A DNA stretch of 64,000 nt from Amycolatopsis acididurans (GCF_012328925.1 NZ_JAAXLS010000012.1:107111-171110); one strand, 5' to 3'; shown: positions 30,992-38,940, numbered from the stretch's first letter. Numbers and translations are program-made. Notes: generated by a model from the letters alone, not told the origin.

Positions 30992-31801
30992 TCAGTCGGG
31001 AGAGGTCGTGGGCAGCGCCGGATCCCGGCCGCTGTCTAGGAAAGTGGCGCGGCGCGGTGTGCCTGCGAGCAGCAGGTCGGCCGACGCCGCACGCGTGGTG
31101 AGGATCGCCGGCTGGTTCTTGGAGTTGCCGCCGTTGTCGTGGGACACGGTGACGCCGCACGTCTGGCCCTGCGGCTGGACGGGTGCGGGCACGGGAGCCT
31201 CGTCGCGGATCCGCACCGGGTTCGTGATCGCGCTGACCGGCGGGACCGCGGGCGCGCGCCGGGCATGCGACGGCTTCGGCACGGCGGCCTCACGGTGCGC
31301 GATCGGCGTCGACGGCGCCGGTGCGGCCTGGGCCGGCGCGGCGACGGCGGGCTTGCCCGTCTCGTGCACGACGACCGGAGCCCGCGTCACGTCCGCGCGC
31401 GTCTCGGTGGTGACCGTCTTCTGCTTGGTGGCAGGCGCGGTCACGGCGGCCACGGCATCGGTGGCGGGCCGCACGACCGTTTCGACCACCGGCGTCACCA
31501 CCGTTTGGGTAGTGGCCGTGACGACGCCGGTCACGGTCTGGACCGTGCTCAGCGTCGTGCCGAGCACGGTGTCGACCGTGCCGGGCACCGTGTTGAGCGT
31601 GCCGCCGACCAGTTGCCCGAGCCCCCGCGCCGGGCCCGGCTGGGGAGCGGTGGTGGTGTCGTGCCCCGACGGCTCGTCGGCGGAGGCGGTCGATGCGCCC
31701 AGTGCCGCCGCGAGCAACCAGCCCGCGACCGCGAATCCGGCGGTGAGCATGAGCTTGGCCCACAGCGGCATGGTCCGGTGCGCGGAATCCGCGTTCCTCA
31801 C
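30992..31801 (-). CDS. Secreted Ala/Thr/Val/Pro-rich protein of unknown function
   Basis: Encodes about 269 aa from GTG 31801 (ATG 31771 also possible). A signal peptide 'LWAKLMLTAGFAVAGWLLAAAL' with likely cleavage after 'STASA' is followed by a low-complexity region: repeated TVxxTVxxV units around residues 60-120, then an Ala/Pro-rich stretch. The C-terminus contains one cysteine ('GQTCGVTVSHDNGG'). Composition suggests an exported surface or wall-spanning protein. I do not recognise the family. Confidence 0.65.
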   Translation of the reverse strand: MRNADSAHRTMPLWAKLMLTAGFAVAGWLLAAALGASTASADEPSGHDTTTAPQPGPARGLGQLVGGTLNTVPGTVDTVLGTTLSTVQTVTGVVTATTQTVVTPVVETVVRPATDAVAAVTAPATKQKTVTTETRADVTRAPVVVHETGKPAVAAPAQAAPAPSTPIAHREAAVPKPSHARRAPAVPPVSAITNPVRIRDEAPVPAPVQPQGQTCGVTVSHDNGGNSKNQPAILTTRAASADLLLAGTPRRATFLDSGRDPALPTTSPD

Positions 31802-32155
31802 CGCCACCACCGCCAATCGGGCCTACGCGTCACATGCCATGACTCGATCTTGTTTGAAATTTCATTTGGGCTGGTCATCCCGCACGCGGAGCCGGCCCCT
31901 TTCTAGCATTGCTGGCGAGTGTTTCACCTCGAAAGCTTGGGATCCACCCCGGACGGCCGAAAAGAGTTACCGGCTTGCGTGCATCCAAGCATAAGTTGAT
32001 CACTCTGGGTATGGCATCTTGCGACACGAAACATGCGCCGTTTCGGCCGAGAACTACCCGATCCAGCGATGACCTGCGGTTTCCCGGATCCCGCTCGCAC
32101 CGTGTCCCGTCTCAGTTCCGCACAGTGCCCGGCGGGGAGGTTAGGGGAGCGGATA
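31802..32155. other. Divergent promoter region between the secreted protein and sigma-factor genes
   Basis: About 350 bp with an AT-rich part near 31840-31880. An inverted repeat CGAAAC-N7-GTTTCG (32027-32045) lies 111 bp before the sigma-factor start, and GGGGAG at 32145-32150 serves as its ribosome binding site. No gene is seen; promoter boxes cannot be placed confidently. Confidence 0.45.
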
Positions 32156-32707
32156 GTGACCGAGACCGACATCGGAGAGCTGCTGACCCGCGCGCTGGGC
32201 GGCGATCAGGCGGCGTGGCGGTCGCTCGTGCGCGGATTGTCCGCGCTGGTGCTGCACATCGCCCGCTCGTACCGGCTGGGAGACGCCGACGCGCACGATA
32301 TCTGCCAGAACACCTGGCTCACCCTCGCGCAACGGTCCAGCGCCCTGCGCGACCCGGCCAAGCTTCCCGGCTGGCTGGCGACGACCGCACGCAGACAGGC
32401 ATTGCGCACGATCTCGGCGGCCCGCCGCGAAATCCCGTCCGACGGGCACGACGCGGTGGGCCCGCTTCCCTCGCCCGAGCACGCGGTGCTCAGCAGCGAA
32501 CGCGACCGGGTGCTGTGGCGGGCCGTCGGCACGCTCCCGGAGCGGGACCGCACGTTGATCCGCCTGCTGGCGACCCAGCCGGAACTGACGCACACCCAGC
32601 TCGCGCAGCGGATCGGCGTCGCACCGGGCACGATCGGCCCGCTGCGCCGCCGCACGTTGGACCGCCTGCGCCGCGCGCTGGAGGCGCAGGGCTACGACCA
32701 CGCCTAG
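32156..32707 (+). CDS. ECF-like RNA polymerase sigma factor
   Basis: Encodes 183 aa from GTG 32156, with GGGGAG upstream. Region 2 ('ALVLHIARSYRLGDADAHDICQNTWLTLAQRSSALRDPAKLPGWLATTARRQALRTI') and region 4 ('ERDRTLIRLLATQPELTHTQLAQRIGVAPGTIGPLRRRTLDRLRRAL') are both present with the acidic linker of ECF sigmas. No anti-sigma factor gene adjoins, which is unusual for the classical ECF arrangement. The target regulon is unknown. It overlaps the converging aminotransferase gene by 4 bp. Confidence 0.9.
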   Translation: MTETDIGELLTRALGGDQAAWRSLVRGLSALVLHIARSYRLGDADAHDICQNTWLTLAQRSSALRDPAKLPGWLATTARRQALRTISAARREIPSDGHDAVGPLPSPEHAVLSSERDRVLWRAVGTLPERDRTLIRLLATQPELTHTQLAQRIGVAPGTIGPLRRRTLDRLRRALEAQGYDHA

Positions 32708-33870
32708 CCGAGCTTGTGCAGGCGGTTGACGGCCTCGTCGAGCACCTCGTCGCGTTTGCAGAACGCGAAACGGAGTAAATGTTTCCAGTCGTCCGGATGG
32801 TCGGTGAAAACGTTCACCGGCACCGCGGCGACCCCGATCCGCTCGGGCAGCTGCCAGGCCAGCTCCGCGGCGTCGGTGAAACCCAGCGGCCGCACGTCCG
32901 CGCACACGAAATACGTGCCGGAGCTGGGCCGCACGGCGAATCCGGCCTCCGCCAGTCCCTTCGAGAGCCGGTCCCGTTTGGCCTGCAATGACTCCCGCAG
33001 CCGCCCGGCCCACGGCAACTCGTGGTCCAGCGCGTGCGCGACCGCGGGCTGCAGCGGTCCGCCCGAGACGAACGTCATGAACTGCTTCGCCGCCTTCACC
33101 GCGCCCACCAGGTCCGGCGTCGCGCACACCCAGCCGATCTTCCAGCCCGTGCAGTTGAACGTCTTGCCCGCGCTCGAGATCGACACCGTGCGCGTGCGCA
33201 TTCCGGGAAACCCGGCCAGCGGCAGGTGCTCGGCCTCGTCGAACACCAGATGCTCGTACACCTCGTCCGTGATCGCGATGAGGTCGTTGCGCACGCAGAC
33301 CTCCGCGATCACCGACAGCTCCTCGCGCGTGAACACCGTGCCCGTGGGATTGTGCGGCGAGTTCACCAGAATCGCCCGTGTGCTCGGGGTGACCGCGGCC
33401 CGCAGCGCGTCCGCGTCCAGCACGAACCGCCCGTTCGCACCCTCGACGAGGGAGATCACGCGGCGCGTCGCGCCGGCCATCGCGACCGCCGCCGCGTACG
33501 AGTCGTAGTACGGCTCGATGACGATGACCTCGTCGCCCGGCTCGGTCAGCGCGATCAACGCCGCCGTGATGGCCTCCGTGGCGCCCGCCGTGACGAGCGT
33601 CTCGGTGTCCGGATCGTAGGACAGGCCGTAGCGCTCCCGGTGCCTGGCGACCGCCCGCCGCAGCTCCGGCCGTCCAGGGCCCGGCGGGTACTGGTTGGCG
33701 CCGCCGAACAGCGCGTTCTTCGCCGCTTCCAGCATGCCGTCCGGGCCGTCGGTGTCCGGGAAACCCTGGCCGAGGTTGATCGCTTCGGTGCGCACCGCGA
33801 GCGCGGTCATCTCGGCGAAGATGGTCGAGGTGAACGGCCGCAGGCGGGGTACTAGAGGTGGTACGCGCAT
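32704..33870 (-). CDS. dapC: Class I/II aminotransferase, probable N-succinyldiaminopimelate aminotransferase
   Basis: Encodes 388 aa from ATG 33870. The PLP fold has 'INLGQGFPDTDGP', 'NSPHNPTGTVFTREE', 'DEVYEHLVFD' and the Schiff-base lysine in 'SSAGKTFNCTGWKIGW'. It closely resembles the actinobacterial DapC (Rv0858c type), which makes N-succinyl-L,L-diaminopimelate in the lysine/peptidoglycan pathway. Kynurenine-type aminotransferases share this fold and cannot be fully excluded. It is divergent from the DUF445 gene with a 29-bp gap. Confidence 0.85.
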   Translation of the reverse strand: MRVPPLVPRLRPFTSTIFAEMTALAVRTEAINLGQGFPDTDGPDGMLEAAKNALFGGANQYPPGPGRPELRRAVARHRERYGLSYDPDTETLVTAGATEAITAALIALTEPGDEVIVIEPYYDSYAAAVAMAGATRRVISLVEGANGRFVLDADALRAAVTPSTRAILVNSPHNPTGTVFTREELSVIAEVCVRNDLIAITDEVYEHLVFDEAEHLPLAGFPGMRTRTVSISSAGKTFNCTGWKIGWVCATPDLVGAVKAAKQFMTFVSGGPLQPAVAHALDHELPWAGRLRESLQAKRDRLSKGLAEAGFAVRPSSGTYFVCADVRPLGFTDAAELAWQLPERIGVAAVPVNVFTDHPDDWKHLLRFAFCKRDEVLDEAVNRLHKLG

Positions 33871-33899
33871 AATCCCCGATCCTCACGGACAATGGCGGT

Positions 33900-35183
33900 G
33901 TGGAGCAAATAACCCCGGCGGATCCGTTCGGTTCCCCGGCCAAGGAAGAGGCCAAGCGGCGCGGGCTGCGCAAGATGAAGCTGGTCGCGCTGTCGTTCCT
34001 GCTCGGCGCGACGGTGATCTTCCTGCTGACCAGCTGGGCGCAGGCGGCGGGCTGGCCGGCCTGGGTCGGGTATGTGAAGGCGGCGGCGGAGGCCGGCATG
34101 GTCGGCGCGCTCGCCGACTGGTTCGCGGTCACGGCGCTGTTCCGGCATCCGCTGGGGCTGCCGATCCCGCACACCGCGATCATTCCCAACAAGAAGGACA
34201 TGCTGGGCGACAGCCTCGGCGACTTCGTGGGCACCAACTTCCTGTCCGAGTCCGTCGTGCGGGACAAGCTGCGCCGCGCACAGATCGCGAGCCGCGCCGG
34301 TGAGTGGCTCGCGCGGCCGGACAACGCCGAGCGCATGACCTCCGAACTCGCCACGATGGTGCGCGGGCTGGTCACCGTGCTGCGCGACGAGGACGTGCAG
34401 GCGGTGATGGAGCAGGCCGTCGTGCGCCGCATCGTGGACCAGCCGTGGGGGCCGCCGCTGGGCAAGCTGCTGGAGCAGGTGTTCACCGACGGCGCGCACT
34501 ACAAGCTGGTCGATCTCATGTGCGATCGGGCCTACGAATGGGTTCGCGACAATCACGCCACGGTGCTGCGCGTCGTGTCGGAGCGTGCGCCGAGCTGGTC
34601 GCCGAAGTTCGTGGACGCGATGCTCGCGGACAAGGTCTACGGCGAGGTGCTGACGTTCGCGTGGGCGGTCAAGACCGACGTCAACCACCCGATGCGGCTG
34701 GCGTTGGACAAGTTCCTCGGCGAGTTCGCGCAGGACCTGCAGAAGGACCCCGAGACGATGGCGCGCGCCGAGCAGGTCAAGCAGCAGATCCTCGATCACC
34801 CCGATGTGCAGAAGCTGATCGGCTCGGCGTGGACGACGGCGAAGGGCATGCTGCTCAACGCCGCCGAGGACCCGTCGAGCGAGCTGCGGCTGCGGGTCCG
34901 CGACGGCCTGCGCGCACTGGGCGACCGGCTGGTCACCGACGAGAGCATGCGGTCCAAAGTGGACGGCTGGCTCGAAGGTGCCGCGGGATACGTGGTCAAC
35001 AACTACTCGCGCGAGATCACCACGATCATCACCGACACCGTCGCACGCTGGGACGCGGAGGAGACGTCGCGCAAGGTCGAACTCCAGGTCGGCCGTGACC
35101 TGCAGTTCATCCGCATCAACGGCACCGTCGTCGGCGCGCTGGCCGGCCTGCTGATCTACACGGTGGCGCAGCTGCTGTTCTGA
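33900..35183 (+). CDS. DUF445-family membrane-associated protein
   Basis: Encodes 427 aa from GTG 33900. An N-terminal hydrophobic helix ('LVALSFLLGATVIFLLTSWAQ'), the conserved 'AAAEAGMVGALADWFAVTALFRHPLGLPIPHTAIIPNKKDMLGDSLGDFV' segment (about 60-110), a long helical body with repeated E/R/D-rich amphipathic helices, and a C-terminal membrane anchor ('VVGALAGLLIYTVAQLLF'). DUF445 function is undefined. It is convergent with the SMP-30-like gene. Confidence 0.88.
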   Translation: MEQITPADPFGSPAKEEAKRRGLRKMKLVALSFLLGATVIFLLTSWAQAAGWPAWVGYVKAAAEAGMVGALADWFAVTALFRHPLGLPIPHTAIIPNKKDMLGDSLGDFVGTNFLSESVVRDKLRRAQIASRAGEWLARPDNAERMTSELATMVRGLVTVLRDEDVQAVMEQAVVRRIVDQPWGPPLGKLLEQVFTDGAHYKLVDLMCDRAYEWVRDNHATVLRVVSERAPSWSPKFVDAMLADKVYGEVLTFAWAVKTDVNHPMRLALDKFLGEFAQDLQKDPETMARAEQVKQQILDHPDVQKLIGSAWTTAKGMLLNAAEDPSSELRLRVRDGLRALGDRLVTDESMRSKVDGWLEGAAGYVVNNYSREITTIITDTVARWDAEETSRKVELQVGRDLQFIRINGTVVGALAGLLIYTVAQLLF

Positions 35184-35190
35184 AGCGGCG

Positions 35191-36048
35191 TCAAACGCCT
35201 CCCGCGAATCGGTGTGCCGGCAAGCCGCGGCCGGAAACCTCGGCCGCGTAAAGGAGTCCGCCGCCCGGCGACTCGTGGTTGGCCGTTGTGATGTACAAAG
35301 TGGACAGCTCAGCCCCGCCGAACGCGCAGCTGGTCACGTACGGCGTCGGCACCTCGACGAGGGCCGTGGTCTCGCCGGTGCCCGGATCCAGCCGCCACAC
35401 CTGGCCCGCGCCACGGACGGCGAGCCAGATGCCGCCGTCCTCGGCGACCGCCAGCCCACAGGGCATCCCCGTCTCGGCGGGTATCCGGCGCAGCAGCCGC
35501 GGCACGTGCAGATCGCCCGCGAAGACGTTGTATCGCCAGCCGGTGAGCGTTCCGGTGCCGCTGTCGACGTGGTAGAGCTCCCGGTTGTCCGGTGACCAGC
35601 CGATTCCGCTGGACATCGAGATCTTTTCCAGATGCGTGGTCACCGAACGCCGGGCCAGCCGGTACAGCGCGCCGCCGCGGCTGTCGTCGCGCACGGCGGA
35701 TCCGGCCCAGCACCGGCCTCGCCCGTCGATCGCGGCGCTGTTCATGGAAACCGGCGGCTCGACGACATCGGCGAACTGCTCGATCCTCCCGCTGCGCGGA
35801 TCGAGCCACGCGAAGCCGGTGCTGGTCACGGCGAGCAGGTCACCCGCCGCGCCGGGTTCGATCGCGGTCACGAGCACGGGCAGCGCGACGCTGGTGTGCC
35901 GCCCGCCGCGATCGAGTGTGTGCGGCCGCCGTCCGGGGACGTCCAGCCAGCGCAGGCCGATGTCGTTCTCCCACAGGGGCGACTCACCCAGCTCCGAGGC
36001 CACCTCCAGCACGGGCGTGGCCTTGACGCGGAGCTTCTGTGCCGACAT
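35191..36048 (-). CDS. SMP-30/gluconolactonase-family beta-propeller protein
   Basis: Encodes 285 aa from ATG 36048. Propeller repeats ('GIGWSPDNRELYHVDSGTG', 'GLAVAEDGGIWLAVRGAGQVWRLDP', 'SCAFGGAELSTLYIT') define the family. Of the four metal ligands of human SMP-30 (E18, N103, N154, D204, from memory), the Glu ('GESPLW') and first Asn ('SMNSAAIDG') are present. The second Asn is Ser ('MSSGIGWS') and the Asp position is Ala in 'CGLAVAEDG'. Lactonase activity is therefore doubtful. A 16-bp palindrome upstream probably binds an unlinked repressor. Confidence 0.85.
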   Translation of the reverse strand: MSAQKLRVKATPVLEVASELGESPLWENDIGLRWLDVPGRRPHTLDRGGRHTSVALPVLVTAIEPGAAGDLLAVTSTGFAWLDPRSGRIEQFADVVEPPVSMNSAAIDGRGRCWAGSAVRDDSRGGALYRLARRSVTTHLEKISMSSGIGWSPDNRELYHVDSGTGTLTGWRYNVFAGDLHVPRLLRRIPAETGMPCGLAVAEDGGIWLAVRGAGQVWRLDPGTGETTALVEVPTPYVTSCAFGGAELSTLYITTANHESPGGGLLYAAEVSGRGLPAHRFAGGV

Positions 36049-36076
36049 GCCACCACCGGAGTCCGAGTTTCCTCAG

Positions 36077-36092
36077 TGAAACGTTCGTTTCA
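36077..36092. promoter_or_regulatory. Perfect 16-bp palindrome TGAAACGTTCGTTTCA
   Basis: TGAAACG-tt-CGTTTCA lies 29 bp before the SMP-30-like start, where a TetR-type repressor would block the promoter. No regulator gene of that kind adjoins. Confidence 0.6.
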
Positions 36093-36141
36093 GCTTATCA
36101 AGGCACGTTGGGCCAACCGTTCGCGCCGCTCGGGTGATTGG

Positions 36142-36218
36142 CTGTCCACCGTGCTGAACTGCGGTTTTTCATGGTTGTCCACAGTTTCCCGGGTTATCCA
36201 CAGTCCTTTTGTGGGTAA
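36142..36218. promoter_or_regulatory. Cluster of DnaA-box-like sequences
   Basis: TTGTCCACA (36175-36183) and TTATCCACA (36194-36202) are exact high-GC and E. coli DnaA-box consensus sequences. TTACCCACA on the other strand (36210-36218) has one mismatch and CTGTCCACC (36142-36150) has two. All lie in the 182-bp gap between the SMP-30-like promoter and the CGNR stop. It is not next to dnaA/dnaN, so it is probably a DnaA-regulated promoter or titration site, not oriC (inference). Confidence 0.6.
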
Positions 36219-36230
36219 CTCGTCCGGGGG

Positions 36231-36698
36231 TTACCGGCCGGTTCGCTCGCGCCAGGCGCGAGCCTTTTCGCGATTGCCGCACACCCGCATGGAGCACCAG
36301 GTGCGCGATCGGTTGCGCGAGCCGTCGAAGAACGCCCACCGGCAGTCGTCGGCGGGGCAGATCTTGAGGCGCTCCCAGTCGCCACGTACGACCAGCCGGC
36401 TCGCGGCCGCGAGTACCGCGCTGACCACGGTCGGCGCGACCAGTTCCGGCCCTGTGGCGCGGAGTTCGATCCGCACCGCGACGGACGGCGACGGCCCGGC
36501 CGCCAGGGGATCGCCGACGGCGCGCCGCAGCGCACTCCTCGCCTGCCGGGCGTCGTCGACGGGGTCGGGATCGAGGCCGCGGCCTGCGGCCCACTGTCGC
36601 CAGGTGGCGGCGTCGGCCAGTACGTCGGTGTCCCTGTCGACATCGACCGTGTTGAGGAAGTCCACGACGAGCGAGACGTCCTCGGGCGGTACCGGCAC
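36231..36698 (-). CDS. CGNR zinc-finger transcriptional regulator (second copy)
   Basis: Encodes 155 aa from GTG 36698 (ATG 36761 is possible but adds residues unlike the family). The N-terminus 'VSLVVDFLNTVDVDRD' and the C-terminal zinc finger 'CPADDCRWAFFDGSRNRSRTWCSMRVCGNREKARAWRER' define the ABATE-CGNR family. It is divergent from a VOC-family gene, its probable target. The intervening DNA holds TAACC/GGTT half sites like those before the first CGNR gene. Confidence 0.88.
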   Translation of the reverse strand: MPVPPEDVSLVVDFLNTVDVDRDTDVLADAATWRQWAAGRGLDPDPVDDARQARSALRRAVGDPLAAGPSPSVAVRIELRATGPELVAPTVVSAVLAAASRLVVRGDWERLKICPADDCRWAFFDGSRNRSRTWCSMRVCGNREKARAWRERTGR

Positions 36699-36740
36699 GT
36701 AACCAGTGTAAGCCGAATAGTGGTTGCGACCGGTCGTCGG

Positions 36741-36759
36741 TAACCCACATACTCGGTTC
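36741..36759. promoter_or_regulatory. TAACC-N9-GGTTC site near the CGNR/VOC divergent promoter
   Basis: TAACC (36741-36745), nine bases, GGTTC (36755-36759) repeats the core and spacing of the TTCTAACC-N9-GGTTAGAA operator at 21410-21434. Further TAACC/GGTTA half sites occur at 36700 and 36763. Weaker than the first site. Confidence 0.45.
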
Positions 36760-36784
36760 ACCGGTTATCTGGAAGGAGCGACTG

Positions 36785-37144
36785 ATGGTTCCCACCTTTG
36801 GCTGTGTCGTACTGGACTGCCCGGATCCGCTCAGCTTGGCCGAGTTCTACGCGGCGGTGCTCGACTGGTCCGAGCCGAAGGTTCAGCACGACGGGCACTG
36901 GGTGACGCTGACGGGCCCGACGGGCGTGGAGATCGCGTTCCAGCGCGTCGAGAACTACCGCGCCCCGGAGTGGCCGTCGCAGACCATGCCGCAGCAGTTC
37001 CACCTGGACCTGGACGTCAAGGACCTCGACGCCGGGCAGGAACGGGTGCTGGGCTTGGGTGCCAGGTTGCTGGACGACAAGCCCGAGACGTTCCGCGTCT
37101 ACGCCGATCCCGCCGGGCACCCCTTCTGTCTGTGCGCCTGCTGA
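36785..37144 (+). CDS. VOC (glyoxalase/bleomycin-resistance fold) family protein
   Basis: Encodes 119 aa from ATG 36785, with AAGGAG upstream. One vicinal-oxygen-chelate domain: 'VVLDCPDPLSLAEFYAAVLDW', 'QQFHLDLDVKDLDAGQERVLGLGARL' and the terminal 'VYADPAGHPFCLC'. It likely binds or modifies a small molecule and is controlled by the divergent CGNR regulator. The substrate is unknown. The gene ends normally; the DNA right after it is a remnant of another gene. Confidence 0.9.
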   Translation: MVPTFGCVVLDCPDPLSLAEFYAAVLDWSEPKVQHDGHWVTLTGPTGVEIAFQRVENYRAPEWPSQTMPQQFHLDLDVKDLDAGQERVLGLGARLLDDKPETFRVYADPAGHPFCLCAC

Positions 37145-37284
37145 GGCGCGACTACGGCGGGCCGCCGCCCGCGTACCGGCCGGACTCGCCGCGTCCGTAC
37201 CGCGGCCACTCCGGTTACGCGGACTCGCCCCGGCACTACCGCGGTCACCGCAAGGGGAGCTTCCTCGAGAACCTGTTCGACTAG
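37132..37284 (+). pseudogene. Remnant of a zf-TFIIB-like protein gene (C-terminal fragment)
   Basis: The frame reads 'DYGGPPPAYRPDSPRPYRG' then 'HSGYADSPRHYRGHRKG' and ends in SFLENLFD. From memory this Pro/Tyr/Arg repeat tail with a terminal SFLxxLFD is the C-terminus of actinobacterial zf-TFIIB zinc-ribbon proteins. The zinc ribbon itself (CPKC...CRGIFLD) is missing and the only start codon, GTG 37132, lies inside the VOC gene. I read it as debris left by a deletion; a short real ORF of 50 aa cannot be excluded. Confidence 0.45.
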
Positions 37285-37822
37285 ATGCTCGACCCGAGGA
37301 TCTGCCCGGCCTGCGGCGAAGTCCACGGTCGGCCCGCTGCTGCTCGAACGCCTTGGCGGGCAGGCCGTCGTGCTCGAACAGGACGTGCTGTGGACGGCCG
37401 GACTACGCGACGACGTCAACGGCCATCCGGCTTTTCGCGGTGCCTGGCTGCGAATGGCCGCGATGATCCACCAGAACGGCCGCCCGGTCGTGCTGTGCGG
37501 CACGGTCGTCCCACCGGAATTCGAGCCGCTGCCCGAACGCGCTCTGTTCTCGGCGATCCACTACCTGGCGCTGGTCGCCGATCCGGGCGCGCTCGCTCGC
37601 CGTCTTCGTGCCCGGCCCGCGTGGCGCCAATGGAACGAGCCGCGGATCGAGGAGACCCTGGAGTTCAACGACTGGCTCCGCGAACACGCCGGATCGCTGA
37701 CCCCACGAGTGGATCTCCTCGACACGACGGACCTTTCCGTGAGGGAAGCGGTGGATCACCTGGCGGGCTGGGTCAGTTCCCAGCTGTGCTCGCCGTCCGG
37801 ATCATCGAGCCAGAGTCGTTGA
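37285..37822 (+). pseudogene. Frameshifted P-loop kinase/ATPase gene
   Basis: ATG 37285 opens one frame encoding 'MLDPRICPACGEVHG', a zinc-knuckle start. From about 37319 the family-like sequence continues in another frame: 'KSTVGPLLLERLGGQAVVLE', then 'DVLWTAGLRDD', 'MAAMIHQNGRPVVLCGTVVP' and 'WNEPRIEETLEFNDWLREHA' to TGA 37822. The glycine-rich half of Walker A is absent and the K-S-T is fused onto the GEVH codons. The string GAAGTCCAC could serve both as 'EVH' and 'KST' coding DNA, suggesting a deletion between short repeats. No start codon exists in the second frame before GTG 37370, so the product would lack its P-loop. Confidence 0.6.
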
Positions 37823-38901
37823 TCCCTCGGCGTCACGGTCAGGCCGAAGCGTTCCCTCGTCGGTTCGCCGAGCGAGCGCCAATCCGCATGCGCCTCTTCG
37901 AGCAGATCCCACAACGCGCGCGGGCCGCCCTGGGTGACGTGGCCCGCTTCGTGCCGGGCCCAGGATCCGTCCGGGTGCAGCAGATACGTGGCGTCCGCGT
38001 CGTACACCGGCGCCACCTGGGGCAGCGCGAGCCCGGCGAAGAACTCGAACCGGCTCGACGGGTTGAGCACCGCCTGGATCGACAGCGTCGTCTCGCGTGG
38101 CCCGTTCCCGTCCGGGCCGCGTGCGGCCAGCAGCGTTTGGGCGTCCGCGAGCCGGTGTGCGCGCAGCGGCATGAACCGGCCGTCGCGGGGCAGTACGCGG
38201 CCGTGTGCGGTGCCGTCGGTACCGACCGTGACGCGGACCAGGCCCGCGCCGATCGGCCGGTTCAACGTCGTCACGATGAAGCCGCCGGGCACCGTTTGCT
38301 CCAGCCAGGCCGCCGGAATCCGCGAGACCGCGCACGTGCACAACACCCGGTCGTACGGCGCGTGCGCCGGAAAACCGCGCTCACCGTCGCAGGTCGCGCA
38401 CGCGGGGTGATAGTCGCACGAGCGCAGGCGTGCTCGTGCCTTGCGCACCAACCCGTCATCGATGTCTACTGTGGACACATTCGCGGATCCGAGGCGGTGG
38501 CAGAGCAATGCGGCGTTGTAGCCGGTACCGGTACCCACCTCCAGCACGCGGTTCCCGTCCTCGACGAGCAGCTCCTCGAGCATGATCGCCATGATGGAAG
38601 GCATGCTGGACGAACACGTCGGTACTCCCCGCACCGGGCCGTCGCGCCGGGCCACGTGCCATAAGCCGGGATCGCCGTCGAGTTGAGTGACCAGCACCCG
38701 ATCGGAGTAGACCGTGGCGAGCCAGCCGGGGTCCTGATGGGCGACCGCGGCCCAGCCGCCGGCCTCCGCGACGAAGAACCTCGGCACGAAGACATGCCGG
38801 GGGACCTGGGCGAACGCGGCGGCCCACGCCGGGTCGGCGATCGCACCGGCCTGGCGAATCGAGTCCACGAGCCGTCGCCGTCGGCGCGCGGCGCTCCGCA
38901 T
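37756..38901 (-). CDS. PCMT-like methyltransferase with C-terminal extension
   Basis: Encodes 381 aa from ATG 38901. The protein-L-isoaspartate methyltransferase fold: 'PRHVFVPRFFV' near the N-terminus, motif I 'VLEVGTGTGYNAALLCHRLG' and 'VSTVDIDDGLVRKARARL'. The extra 150 or so residues at the C-terminus, ending '...WLDDPDGEHSWEL', resemble the methyltransferases of lanthipeptide and ATP-grasp RiPP systems rather than housekeeping PCMT. No RiPP precursor or ATP-grasp gene is nearby, so it is either an orphan repair enzyme or a stranded RiPP tailoring enzyme. It overlaps the broken kinase gene convergently by 67 bp. Confidence 0.85.
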   Translation of the reverse strand: MRSAARRRRRLVDSIRQAGAIADPAWAAAFAQVPRHVFVPRFFVAEAGGWAAVAHQDPGWLATVYSDRVLVTQLDGDPGLWHVARRDGPVRGVPTCSSSMPSIMAIMLEELLVEDGNRVLEVGTGTGYNAALLCHRLGSANVSTVDIDDGLVRKARARLRSCDYHPACATCDGERGFPAHAPYDRVLCTCAVSRIPAAWLEQTVPGGFIVTTLNRPIGAGLVRVTVGTDGTAHGRVLPRDGRFMPLRAHRLADAQTLLAARGPDGNGPRETTLSIQAVLNPSSRFEFFAGLALPQVAPVYDADATYLLHPDGSWARHEAGHVTQGGPRALWDLLEEAHADWRSLGEPTRERFGLTVTPRDQRLWLDDPDGEHSWELTQPAR

Positions 38902-38940
38902 TCACTCACCTTAGAGCGTGACTCAAGTCACCACCTAAGG

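Noticed and set aside
30900..31994. Long plus-strand open frame of about 364 codons opposite the secreted-protein gene
   Set aside because: It is the antisense shadow of a Thr/Val/Ala-rich gene. The minus-strand frame has a real signal peptide and normal actinobacterial composition, and the plus frame has neither.
36142..36218. Chromosomal origin (oriC) interpretation of the DnaA boxes
   Set aside because: There are only about four boxes and no dnaA, dnaN, rpmH, parB or gyrB nearby. An actinobacterial oriC normally has many more boxes beside dnaA.
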